A stretch of DNA of 13,665 nt from Dehalococcoidia bacterium (GCA_007571275.1 RKRS01000260.1:1-13665); one strand, 5' to 3'. Positions 7,416-13,665 are shown, counted from the first letter of the stretch. A program made the numbers and translations. The notes: generated from the sequence alone by a model not told the origin.

Positions 7416-7473
7416 GCAGCGCCTGACGCATATGCTGCGCTCAAGCCCGCTCTGATGCGCGGGCCAGACGGAC

Positions 7474-8460
7474 ATGATTGGCGGCATGACGATGCGTGAA
7501 CGCCTGGCGAAGTTACTCGGCAACAGAACCGGATCGTTGAGACTTCCTGACTTGCGAACAGCGCTGGCTCTGTTGTCCAACCCCTGGATGCCGTTCCTCG
7601 GCGCCTTCGGCGCGATCGCGCTGGGGCTGGCTATCGCGGTCCCGCTGTCGCTGGCGACCAAGAGTGACGCGCACGAAGCCTTTGTCTTGCAGTCCGCGGA
7701 TGGCGCACGGGTCGTGGCCGAAGTCAACGGCGATGGCGATGCATGGGTACTGCTCGGTCACATGTACCGCACCAAGAACACCAATCCGACCAGTCGCCGC
7801 ATCTGGGACAACTTCGCCGAACGATTGGTCGCTGAGGGTTACCGCGTGTTGCGCTGGGACTTTCGTTGTCATGGGGAAAGCCCATGCGTATACAGCCGAC
7901 GCCAGATCGAAGATGTGCCGGAGATCTACCTGGAGTGGGAAGCGGCGATCGACTTCGCCGTCGACGAAGGCGCGGAGCAGATCTACGGCGTCGGTGTCAG
8001 CATGGGCGGCACCAGCCTGATGCAGGTCGCGGCATATCGCACCGAGTTCACGGCCGTGAGCGCCATTTCCAGTCCCAACATCTTTCCCAACAAGGCGCCC
8101 AAGGACTCGGATCGCGGCGGCGAAGACTTCGATCGGTTGAATGGCCTCGCAAACATCGCTGATGTCAATGTGCCCAAGCTCTACATGGTTGGCGCGCGAA
8201 ACCAGTGCTCATACTGGCAGTCGAATCGCTACTTCCAACGAGCGGGCGAGCCGGTCCGACTCGTGATCTACGAAACCAACCTGCATGGGACAGAGATCCT
8301 TGACGATGAGGAGATCGGGCCGGATGCCCAACAGGAATTGATTGACTTTCTCGCTGATCCAGATGGCGTCATCGGCAAGGAAAAGCGTAATCTCGCGCCC
8401 GACGCCGACCCCGATAACGAATGCTGGCCACCGGAGGACGAAGAGGAGCAGGAAGGCTAG
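7474..8460 (+). CDS. Membrane-anchored alpha/beta hydrolase family protein
   Basis: The 328-residue protein has a basic N-terminus, one hydrophobic segment at about residues 39-61 (signal anchor or uncleaved signal), and an alpha/beta-hydrolase domain from about 66. The nucleophile elbow is GVSMG with Ser176; DFRCHGES (129-136) matches the family's conserved loop after strand 4; His271 in NLHGTE is the likely catalytic His. At the usual acid position after strand 7 the sequence is MVGARNQC, with Asn243 where Asp is expected, so the acid may be elsewhere or activity altered. The C-terminal 40 residues are acidic (ending EDEEEQEG). Substrate unknown; the domain probably lies outside the cytoplasmic membrane if residues 39-61 act as an anchor. 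ATG 7474 is the first start; ATG 7486 and 7492 are possible. It stands alone between the tRNA and the convergent sucD cluster. Confidence 0.8.
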   Translation: MIGGMTMRERLAKLLGNRTGSLRLPDLRTALALLSNPWMPFLGAFGAIALGLAIAVPLSLATKSDAHEAFVLQSADGARVVAEVNGDGDAWVLLGHMYRTKNTNPTSRRIWDNFAERLVAEGYRVLRWDFRCHGESPCVYSRRQIEDVPEIYLEWEAAIDFAVDEGAEQIYGVGVSMGGTSLMQVAAYRTEFTAVSAISSPNIFPNKAPKDSDRGGEDFDRLNGLANIADVNVPKLYMVGARNQCSYWQSNRYFQRAGEPVRLVIYETNLHGTEILDDEEIGPDAQQELIDFLADPDGVIGKEKRNLAPDADPDNECWPPEDEEEQEG

Positions 8461-8565
8461 CCGAGCGGCTTTCCCACACGGTGGACATTGCCGAAGGTGG
8501 TGGCGAGCCAGGCCCGGAAACCATGCTGCGTCTGTGTGATGCCGATGCGAACTGCGGGCGCCGAC

Positions 8566-8769
8566 TCAAGTTTTCGAGCGACGATTGAGGATCCGGTGTG
8601 TGAGCGGGACGAGCACGATCACCGCGACGGCGCCGACAACAACTCCCACGACGACATCGACGGTCAGGCTGAGGATCACCATCAGCGCGATGCCGACGAG
8701 CGGAGCGATGAGTCCTGCTCGGACAGCGAGTTGGCCTTGCTGCTTGGGGCTCAGCGAGCCGTCGCTCAT
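8566..8769 (-). CDS. Small two-helix membrane protein downstream of sucD
   Basis: I do not recognise this 67-residue protein. It has a short polar N-terminus (MSDGSLSPKQQGQLAVR), two closely spaced hydrophobic segments at about 18-36 and 39-58, and a basic C-terminal tail (HRILNRRSKT). This fits a hairpin in the membrane with both ends in the cytoplasm. ATG 8769 lies 9 bases after the sucD stop on the same strand, so it is probably the last gene of a sucC-sucD transcript. The strongly hydrophobic, Val-rich composition and tight spacing argue that it is real. No link to succinyl-CoA synthetase function can be read from the sequence. Confidence 0.65.
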   Translation of the reverse strand: MSDGSLSPKQQGQLAVRAGLIAPLVGIALMVILSLTVDVVVGVVVGAVAVIVLVPLTHRILNRRSKT

Positions 8770-8778
8770 GAGATGCGC

Positions 8779-9699
8779 CTAGTCCACCGATCCGGGCAGT
8801 TGATACTTGCCATGTTCCTCGAGCACGCGGCGCATGGTTGAGCCGATTTCCGCGGGGCTGCGCGAGATGACCGCGCCGGCCGCTTCGAGCGCCGCCAGCT
8901 TGGCTTCCGCGGTCCCGGCTTCGCCCTCGATGATCGCGCCGGCGTGACCCATCCGCCGTCCTGGCGGCGCCGTCGCTCCGGCGATAAACGCGACCACTGG
9001 CTTGGTCATGCTGCGTTTGATGTAGGCCGCCGCGGCTTGCTCGGCCAGTCCGCCGATCTCACCGATCAGCACGACCGCGTCGGTGTCAGGATCGCTCTGG
9101 AAGCGGCGCAGGATGGCCTGCTGCTGTTCGCCGATGATCGGGTCGCCACCGACACCGACGCAGGTTGATTGTCCGATGCCGGCGCGGGTCAGTTGATCAA
9201 CGGCCTCGTAGACCAGCGTGCCCGAGCGCGAAACGACTCCGACGTTGCCGGCCATGAAGACGTCGGGCGGGTGGATACCGACGCGACACTGGGACGCCGG
9301 TTGAATAATGCCCGGGCAGTTGGGACCGATCAGCTTGCTTTTGGAGTTGGCCAGCGCCGTGCGGACACGAATCATGTCGTGGACGGGCACGCCCTCGGTG
9401 ATGCAGACGATCAGCGGAACTTCGGCGGCGATGTTCTCGAGGATCGCGTCGGCTGCGCCTGGCGCAGGCACGTAGATGATCGTGCAATTGGCCTGAGTCT
9501 GTTCAACGGCCTCAGTGACCGTGGTGAACACCGGGAAGCTGTGGTTGCCGTACGCGAAGCTGTCGCCGCCGCGGAATCCGGGATGCACGCCCGCGACCAC
9601 CTTGGTGCCGTAGTCGAGCGAGCGGCGAATCTGGTTCTGACCCTCATTGCCAAGCCCCTGGATGAGCAATCGGGTGCGGTTGTTGAGGAGGATGCTCAT
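8779..9699 (-). CDS. sucD: Succinyl-CoA synthetase alpha subunit (ADP-forming type, divergent)
   Basis: Alpha subunit of the TCA-cycle enzyme that interconverts succinyl-CoA and succinate with formation of ATP or GTP. The 306-residue protein has a CoA-binding Rossmann domain, IGPNCPGII (124-132), VVSRSGTLVYE (155-165), and RRMGHAGAII with His252, the residue phosphorylated during catalysis. It is longer than E. coli SucD (289) and its first loop reads QGLGNEGQNQ rather than the usual QG-TG-x-x-G pattern; HPGFRGGDSFAYGNHSFPVF is also expanded. This may mean another acyl-CoA ligase of the same superfamily (for example a malate-CoA ligase), though succinate is the default. ATG 9699 has AAGGA 8 bases upstream. 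sucC ends 26 bases before it. Confidence 0.9.
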   Translation of the reverse strand: MSILLNNRTRLLIQGLGNEGQNQIRRSLDYGTKVVAGVHPGFRGGDSFAYGNHSFPVFTTVTEAVEQTQANCTIIYVPAPGAADAILENIAAEVPLIVCITEGVPVHDMIRVRTALANSKSKLIGPNCPGIIQPASQCRVGIHPPDVFMAGNVGVVSRSGTLVYEAVDQLTRAGIGQSTCVGVGGDPIIGEQQQAILRRFQSDPDTDAVVLIGEIGGLAEQAAAAYIKRSMTKPVVAFIAGATAPPGRRMGHAGAIIEGEAGTAEAKLAALEAAGAVISRSPAEIGSTMRRVLEEHGKYQLPGSVD

Positions 9700-9725
9700 G
9701 CGCCGGATCCTTGTTCGAATATGTT

Positions 9726-11015
9726 CTAGTTGGTCACGCGTGAACGTCGTTTGCCCGACCTGGCTGCGTTCACGGCGAGCTCCGCGGCATCGCCGAGTTC
9801 ATCGGCCGTCTGCACGTCGATGCCTGAGTCGTGCAGCACGCGTCGTCCCTCTTCGACATTGGAGCCGTTCAGCCGGACGACCAGCGGCTGTTGGATCTCG
9901 AGTTCCCTGACGGCGTCGACGACGCCCTCCGCCACGATATCCACACGGGCCAGGCCGCCGAAGATGTTGATGAAGATCGCCTTGACATCCGGATCATTGA
10001 CGATGATCCGCAGCGCCTCGATCACGCGATCCTTGCGATTGACGGTGCCGATATCGAGGAAGTTGGCTGGCTCGCCGCCATGCAGCTTGAGCGTGTCCAT
10101 CGTGGCCATCGCGAGTCCGGCCCCGTTGACGACGCAGCCGATGTCGCCATCGAGCTTGATGTAGGAGCCGATGTTCGCTTCTTCGGCCTCGATCTCGGTC
10201 GGATTTTCCTGTGAGCGGTCGCGCCACTCCTCGTAGCCGCCGTGGCGGAATGAGGCGTTGTCGTCGAGCCCGACCTTGCCGTCGATCGCGACCACGGCGC
10301 CATTGGCGGTCAGCACAAAGGGGTTGACCTCGACGAGCGAGGCGTCCATCTCGGTGAACACGCGGTAGAGGTTGGCGAACATATCGCCGGCCGGACGAAT
10401 CGCAGATGAAGGCAGCCCCAGCTGGCTCGCGAGCGAACGACCGCGGAAGGAAGGGAAGCCCTCAGTCGGGTCGACGGGAATGCGCAGGACGGCGCGCGGG
10501 TTGGTTTTGTTGACCTCTTCGATCGATTGCCCGCCTTCGGCGGAGGCGACGATCAGCGGCTGGCCGTTCGCGCCGTCGACCTGAATCGAGAAGTAATACT
10601 CCTTGGCGATGGATGTCTGCTTCTCGATCAGCACGGCCGAGATCGGGGCGCCCTCCGGCCCGGTCTGCACGCTGACCAGTCGGCTGTCCTTGTCCATGAA
10701 TGGACGGAACTCTTTGAGCGCCTCCTCGACTCCGCTGGCGAGGCGCACTCCGCCGCGTCGGCGACCGGAGATTTGTCCTTCGTAGCGTTCCGGCTCGCGG
10801 CGTAGGTCGTTGTACATGCGACTCGCGCGGTCACGCTTGACGACGCGACCCTTGCCGCGTCCGCCGGCGTGCACCTGCGCCTTGATCACGACATCCGGGC
10901 CGTGTTCCTTCAGCAGTTCTCGCGCTTCACGTTCAGTGGTCGCTGCGCCCCCGTCAGGAACGGGAACGCCGCGGGACTTGAATAGTTGTTTGGCCTGGTA
11001 TTCGTGAATGTTCAT
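9726..11015 (-). CDS. sucC: Succinyl-CoA synthetase beta subunit (ATP-grasp)
   Basis: Beta subunit providing the ATP-grasp domain and the nucleotide and succinate sites. The 429-residue protein starts MNIHEYQAKQLFKSRGVPVP and contains VVIKAQVHAGGRGKGRVVK (42-60), VQTGPEG (116-122), KEYYFSI, ASAEGGQSIEEV, LVEVNPFVLT, DGKVGLDDNASFRH, VNGAGLAMATMDTLKLHGG and IFGGLARVDIVAEGVV, all landmarks of the family. It is about 30-40 residues longer than usual (about 390); part of the excess is an Arg-rich stretch between residues 61 and 110. The frame is open up to 11120, but ATG 11015 gives the universal MNIHEYQ start, so the 35 upstream codons are not counted. sucD follows after 26 bases. A palindrome and promoter candidate lie 42 bases or more upstream. 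Confidence 0.93.
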   Translation of the reverse strand: MNIHEYQAKQLFKSRGVPVPDGGAATTEREARELLKEHGPDVVIKAQVHAGGRGKGRVVKRDRASRMYNDLRREPERYEGQISGRRRGGVRLASGVEEALKEFRPFMDKDSRLVSVQTGPEGAPISAVLIEKQTSIAKEYYFSIQVDGANGQPLIVASAEGGQSIEEVNKTNPRAVLRIPVDPTEGFPSFRGRSLASQLGLPSSAIRPAGDMFANLYRVFTEMDASLVEVNPFVLTANGAVVAIDGKVGLDDNASFRHGGYEEWRDRSQENPTEIEAEEANIGSYIKLDGDIGCVVNGAGLAMATMDTLKLHGGEPANFLDIGTVNRKDRVIEALRIIVNDPDVKAIFINIFGGLARVDIVAEGVVDAVRELEIQQPLVVRLNGSNVEEGRRVLHDSGIDVQTADELGDAAELAVNAARSGKRRSRVTN

Positions 11016-11057
11016 CTTCGCCAACCAGCTGCACACGTCTGGGCGCGCATGGGGGAT

Positions 11058-11082
11058 TGTTCGGTACCGTCGGTACCGAACA
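11058..11082. promoter_or_regulatory. Perfect 11-3-11 inverted repeat before sucC, operator candidate
   Basis: TGTTCGGTACC, a 3-base spacer (GTC), and the exact reverse complement GGTACCGAACA form a 25-base palindrome ending 42 bases upstream of the sucC ATG. Its core is also a tandem repeat: TCGGTACCG occurs twice back to back (11061-11069 and 11070-11078), each containing the self-complementary CGGTACCG. It overlaps the predicted -10 box, as a repressor site would. No regulator gene lies next to it, so the cognate protein is unknown. Confidence 0.6.
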
Positions 11083-11107
11083 TAGCTGCGCCTCGTAGCT
11101 TGGGCAA
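11079..11107 (-). promoter_or_regulatory. Candidate sucC promoter
   Basis: On the minus strand TTGCCC (11107-11102) and TATGTT (11084-11079) are separated by exactly 17 bases. Each matches the consensus at four of six positions. The -10 overlaps the first four bases of the 25-base inverted repeat. Transcription would begin about 55-60 bases before the sucC start codon. Support is spacing plus moderate matches only. Confidence 0.45.
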
Positions 11108-11167
11108 TGACACACGACACTCAGCATCCGCTGTGGAAGCGGAAGCTTGGCTTTGCCTGGCTGGTGG

Positions 11168-12403
11168 TCAGCGCGGACGGGCGAACCCTGCCGGGATCAT
11201 GCCGATCACCAGACCAGCCACCCGCCGATCCTCGCTCTGGCGCATTCGACCGACGATCTGACGCAGGACCGTGCCCAGCAGGGTCTGGTTGAAGAGCCAG
11301 TCATTGAGGTCAGCGTCGGTGGGATAGTTGGCGCCCGGCTGAGCAGTGGCGGCTTCGTGGTAGAAGGCGCGTAGATCGTCTGAGGCAAACTTGAGCCTGA
11401 GCGGCATCGGGTGATTCCAGTCGATCTCGCCGTCCGACGGCTCGGCGCCGGTGGCGAAATCGGCCAGCAGTGTTGCCAGGTCTTCAATCTGCTCAACGGA
11501 AGCTCCGCTGATGCCGATCGTGGTGCGGCCACGACGCTTGACCTGCTCGGCGTGCCAGGGAGCGAGCTGGCGGATTTCGTCGAGCAGCTGATCGCGCAGC
11601 GCCTCTGACTCATTGGCCGGCTCGGGCGGCGCGAGCGCTACCGCGCAGGCCCACGGATCGTCGCCCGAGGTGGGAGCGTCGTGTGGATAATCGACGATAA
11701 CGGTCGCGGTCGCGGTCTCGAGCAGTTGCAGGGCCGAGAGCAGGACATCGCGCTGGAAGTCTGGCTGATCAGGCGAGCCGAGCGGTCGGCCGAGCGGGAA
11801 CGGCACCCAGAGCGAGCGCGGCGGTTTCATGCCCTCGGCATGCGCGCGGATGAGCGAGATGCCCGTCGTCGCGACACGACCCTGACTGCCGCGTTCGATG
11901 TAGTGGCTGAGCGCGCACACGGCGCGTGTACAGAACGGTCAAACGGGTGTCAGAAATACGGCGTCGACGCCGTCCTCGGCGAGCAGCCGTCCAATCTCCT
12001 CGCCCGTCTTCTGCAACCGCGTCGGGTCGGGCTGCGCACCCATGAACGAGTAGTGATAGCGACTGACGCCGGCGATCACGCCTTGCTCTGCCAGCTCGCG
12101 CAGGCGTTCCAGTGGGAAGACCGTGTTGATGTCCTGCTGGAAGCCGGAGCGGTCGAAATTGACTGACAGATGTGACATGCGCAGGTCGGCGAAGTCGATG
12201 TCGCCAGGAATCAGGCGGTACTCGACCGAACCCGGGTTGAAGGGACGATCATCGTGCGCGTGCATGCCGGCGGTCGTGACAATCGCAACCGTCGATTCCG
12301 ACAATGGTTTGGGAGTAATCCAGGCTTGCGGCTCGATCTCGGGCAGAGGGAGACTGAGCAGGTTCTTGGCCATGTCGGGGTGCATATCTTCAGTGCGGAC
12401 CAT
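11168..12403 (-). CDS. Selenoprotein of the glycine/betaine/sarcosine/D-proline reductase B family (GrdB/PrdB-like), in-frame TGA at 11939-11941 read as Sec
   Basis: One 411-residue protein if the TGA at codon 155 is read as selenocysteine. Residues 1-154 resemble the PrdB/GrdB N-terminal domain: PLSESTVAIVTTAGMH (33-48), DINTVFPLERLRELAE (91-106), GVSRYHYSFMG (112-122) and GVDAVFLTPV (145-154). The frame then continues U155-P-F-C158-T-R-A-V-C163, a U-x-x-C redox motif at the family's known Sec position, and on through GISLIRAHAEGMKPPRSLW, VPFPLGRPLG and PDFQRDVLLSALQLLE. The last ~150 residues are less familiar. In the clostridial reductases the Sec attacks the substrate in reductive cleavage; the substrate here is unknown. 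ATG 12403 has GGGAG 7 bases upstream. The final stop is also TGA (11170-11168). A Cys-to-stop mutation is the alternative, but both halves look intact and a SECIS-like hairpin follows. Confidence 0.85.
11907..11933 (-). promoter_or_regulatory. SECIS-like hairpin just after the in-frame TGA
   Basis: Counting the U of UGA (11941) as 1, nucleotides 16-20 (CGCGC) pair with 26-30 (GCGCG) around a five-base loop CGUGU (21-25); a lower three-base stem 9-11 (CUG) with 33-35 (CAG) closes it across an internal loop. Bacterial SECIS elements sit at this distance and need a GU in the apical loop; in E. coli fdhF these are nucleotides 23-24, here 22-23. A competing fold (10-17 with 21-28, triloop) is also possible. 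Which is favoured was not computed. Confidence 0.55.
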
Positions 12404-12529
12404 GGAGCGGCTCCCAGCTGGTAACTCGGACGTGGTTGACTCTCTGACGATACCGAATTATCCAGTTCTGGATTTGCGAGCATTGGGCGCTGGTAGTCTG
12501 AGCGCAGCAGCAAGTTCAGGAGTGAGGCG
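12404..12529. promoter_or_regulatory. Divergent intergenic region with candidate promoter for the Ig-like gene
   Basis: This 126-base gap separates the divergent selenoprotein and Ig-like genes and should hold both promoters. On the plus strand TTGACT (12436-12441) is a five-of-six -35, followed after 17 bases by the poorer TATCCA (12459-12464). On the minus strand the same AT patch reads GATAAT, a good -10 without a good -35. No inverted repeat of note was seen. Confidence 0.3.
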
Positions 12530-12871
12530 ATGCCCGAAGATCGTATCGAAGTGAGCGTGCGCATGGCCGACCGCGGTGAGGTCGGCTATCGGATGGTGTC
12601 GGCGTCGATTAGTAGCCGTGAGGGATCGCTGGCGGGCGCGCCGGTGGCGTTCACTATCGTCGATGGCCCGGGCACGCTGGCATCCGCTGGCGGCCGTGAG
12701 CGCACGGTGAATTCTGATGAATGGGGCATCGCTGAGGTCAACTGGTACCCCGAGCAGCATCCACGCTCCTCGCCCGAGGCCGATGTCGTGCAAACAGTCA
12801 CGATCCGCGCGGTATGCGAGACCGCCGCTGGCGTTTCGCTCAACGTCGCCTCGCCGCTCTGGAAGCACTAA
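12530..12871 (+). CDS. Stand-alone Ig-like (Big_1-type) domain protein
   Basis: The 113-residue product looks like a single bacterial immunoglobulin-like beta-sandwich of the invasin/Big_1 kind: AGAPVAFTIVDGPGTLASAGG (in two pieces, about 35-55), then TVNSDEWGIAEVNWYP (about 59-74) and a closing VQTVTIRAVCETAAGVSLNV strand pair. Such domains normally occur in secreted or surface proteins, yet there is no signal peptide or membrane segment here. ATG 12530 is well supported by AGGAG at 12518-12522 with 7-base spacing. The membrane protein gene begins about 5 bases after its stop, so the two are likely co-transcribed. Function unknown; the domain call rests on the G-x-P-V-x-F and D-x-x-G-x-A pattern only. 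Confidence 0.75.
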   Translation: MPEDRIEVSVRMADRGEVGYRMVSASISSREGSLAGAPVAFTIVDGPGTLASAGGRERTVNSDEWGIAEVNWYPEQHPRSSPEADVVQTVTIRAVCETAAGVSLNVASPLWKH

Positions 12872-12876
12872 CTCGC

Positions 12877-13614
12877 TTGCCTGACACGTCGGATCGATCC
12901 AAACAACCTGCCAACCAGCCCGACCAGCTCAAGCCAGAGCTGCCTGAGTGGGCCAAGTCGATTGAAGGCGCGGGGCGCGTCGATCCGATTGCCGTGCTCG
13001 GGGCCGGACCAACGCTCTCCTACCTGATCTTCAACGCCGTTGCTGGCGTTCGTGCGGCGATCATCGCAGCCGTGATTGTCGGCGTCATCGTGTTTGTTGT
13101 CCAGCGCACGAGGCGACCCGACATTCGGGTCGTGCGCTGGCTGATGGTCTTCAGCGTGAGCTTTCTCGTCGGCTTCGGGATCTGGGGCATCATCGAGGCG
13201 GATGGCAAGATCTTCTGGGCGCGCGACTTCGTAGACAACTTCGTGCTCGGCGGCGTGTTCATCGCGAGCGTGATGATCGGACGGCCAATCGTCAGCGCCG
13301 TCGTACGCGAAGTGTTTCCCGACCTCCGCGAGCGAATGCCAGCCGATCACGTGGTCTGGACGCGCCTGACGATCGTCTGGGGACTCTACATTGCGCTCGC
13401 GGGCGTGCTGCGCTGGTGGCTGCTCGATCAGGTCAGCGCGAGCACGTACGCCTGGATCCGCCTGCCACTCGGCTGGGGACTGGGACTGGTGCTGATGCTC
13501 TGGACCTTCAACACCGTCGGTCGCGCCATGCGCGTGCATGCAGCTTTGCAGCTGCGCGCCGAATCAGACGATAGCGGCGAAGTGGTCGCGGAGCCCGAGG
13601 TCGCTGAACGCTGA
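12877..13614 (+). CDS. Six-helix integral membrane protein (DUF3159-like)
   Basis: A 245-residue membrane protein with a Pro/Gln-rich polar N-terminus (about 35 residues), roughly six hydrophobic segments (about 37-56, 58-76, 88-106, 120-140, 162-182, 193-213) and an acidic tail. The layout, with a short charged loop RRPDIR between helices and GRPIVSAVVREVFPD near the fourth, resembles the DUF3159 group of membrane proteins; this is a weak recognition, and function is unknown. Start choice is uncertain: TTG 12877 lies 5 bases after the Ig-like gene's stop with GGAAG about 11 bases upstream; ATG 12814 would add 21 residues but overlap that gene by 58 bases and has no ribosome-binding site. The last 51 bases may overlap a convergent gene entering from the right edge. 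Confidence 0.75.
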   Translation: MPDTSDRSKQPANQPDQLKPELPEWAKSIEGAGRVDPIAVLGAGPTLSYLIFNAVAGVRAAIIAAVIVGVIVFVVQRTRRPDIRVVRWLMVFSVSFLVGFGIWGIIEADGKIFWARDFVDNFVLGGVFIASVMIGRPIVSAVVREVFPDLRERMPADHVVWTRLTIVWGLYIALAGVLRWWLLDQVSASTYAWIRLPLGWGLGLVLMLWTFNTVGRAMRVHAALQLRAESDDSGEVVAEPEVAER

Positions 13615-13665
13615 GCGGAACCACTCGATCACTTCCGGGTGATAGGGAATCCCGCGTTCCGAGCG
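13564..13665 (-). CDS. Possible 3' end of an unknown gene entering from the right edge
   Basis: The minus strand is open from the edge to a TGA at 13566-13564 and reads, in part, ERGIPYHPEVIEWFRSAFSD, then LGLRDHFAAIV before the stop. The composition looks like the end of a globular enzyme and the codons favour G or C in third position, as in neighbouring genes. It would overlap the end of the membrane protein gene by 51 bases, tail to tail. I cannot assign a family from 33 residues, and a chance open frame is possible. Confidence 0.35.
   Translation of the reverse strand, partial: RSERGIPYHPEVIEWFRSAFSDLGLRDHFAAIV

Noticed and set aside
7445..7464. Hairpin GCCCGC / GCGGGC with an 8-base loop just before the hydrolase start.
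   Set aside because: It lacks a T-run on either strand and matches no known leader; a 6-bp GC stem is unremarkable at this base composition.
8369..8569. A 66-codon minus-strand frame between the hydrolase and the small membrane protein.
   Set aside because: It overlaps the hydrolase C-terminus, is Arg/Pro/Ser-rich without structure and has no ribosome-binding site; the 105 bases at 8461-8565 show nothing else.
11016..11120. N-terminal extension of sucC by 35 codons.
   Set aside because: It would run through the operator palindrome and precede the universal MNIHEYQ start.
11128..11142. Small CCGCT / AGCGG hairpin after the selenoprotein stop, considered as a terminator.
   Set aside because: Only 5 bp of stem and no following T-tract on the minus strand.
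11939..12403. A separate 154-residue PrdB-like gene ending in TGA, with an independent 250-residue gene at 11168-11920.
   Set aside because: Both are in the same frame, the stop falls at the family's Sec position, and the second frame's first Met (in VCALSHYIE context) has no ribosome-binding site; merged into one selenoprotein.
12868..13539. A 223-codon minus-strand open frame rich in His, Asp and Arg.
   Set aside because: It is the antisense of the membrane protein gene; its composition is the mirror of hydrophobic codons.

Overview
The window is GC-rich bacterial DNA (roughly 60-65% G+C by eye), densely packed and carrying mainly housekeeping genes. The gene content (a NrtR-type Nudix regulator beside nadABC, a divergent sucCD pair, a GrdB/PrdB-family protein, a tRNA with encoded CCA) would suit a Chloroflexota bacterium of the Thermomicrobia/Sphaerobacter kind. 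That placement is an impression from protein style, not a demonstrated assignment.

Layout. (1) 1-563, minus: the N-terminal 187 codons of ribosomal protein S2 (rpsB), running off the left edge. (2) 718-1527, plus: a small FmdB-type zinc-ribbon protein, then D-aminoacyl-tRNA deacylase (dtd). (3) 1524-7272, minus: miaB, a NrtR-like regulator, then nadA-nadB-nadC, the de novo route from L-aspartate to nicotinate mononucleotide. A perfect 19-bp palindrome with an additional half-site lies just before nadA and is the likely NrtR operator. nadC and dtd meet tail to tail with interlocked stop codons. (4) 7313-7402, minus: tRNA-Ser(GCU). (5) 7474-8460, plus: a membrane-anchored alpha/beta hydrolase. 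(6) 8566-11015, minus: sucC-sucD plus a 67-residue two-helix membrane protein; a promoter candidate before sucC is overlapped by a perfect 11+3+11 inverted repeat. (7) 11168-12403, minus: one GrdB/PrdB-family gene split by an in-frame TGA. (8) 12530-13614, plus: a stand-alone Ig-like domain protein and a six-helix membrane protein, diverging from the previous gene. (9) At the right edge, minus: the possible 3' end of another gene.

Most notable: the two adjacent minus-strand reading frames at 11168-11920 and 11939-12403 are in the same frame. They are separated by one TGA at 11939-11941, exactly where the glycine/sarcosine/betaine/D-proline reductase selenoprotein B family carries its selenocysteine, and the TGA is followed by Pro-Phe-Cys (a U-x-x-C motif). 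A hairpin at the usual bacterial SECIS distance, with GU in its apical loop, follows. I therefore read it as a single 411-residue selenoprotein that an automatic gene caller would split in two.

Second: the NAD block looks like a self-contained control circuit. The regulator's Nudix box is nearly intact but has Lys in place of a metal-binding Glu, and the predicted operator lies 22 bp before the nadA start.

No CRISPR array, insertion sequence, integrase or phage gene was seen. No stretch over 300 bases lacks a gene.
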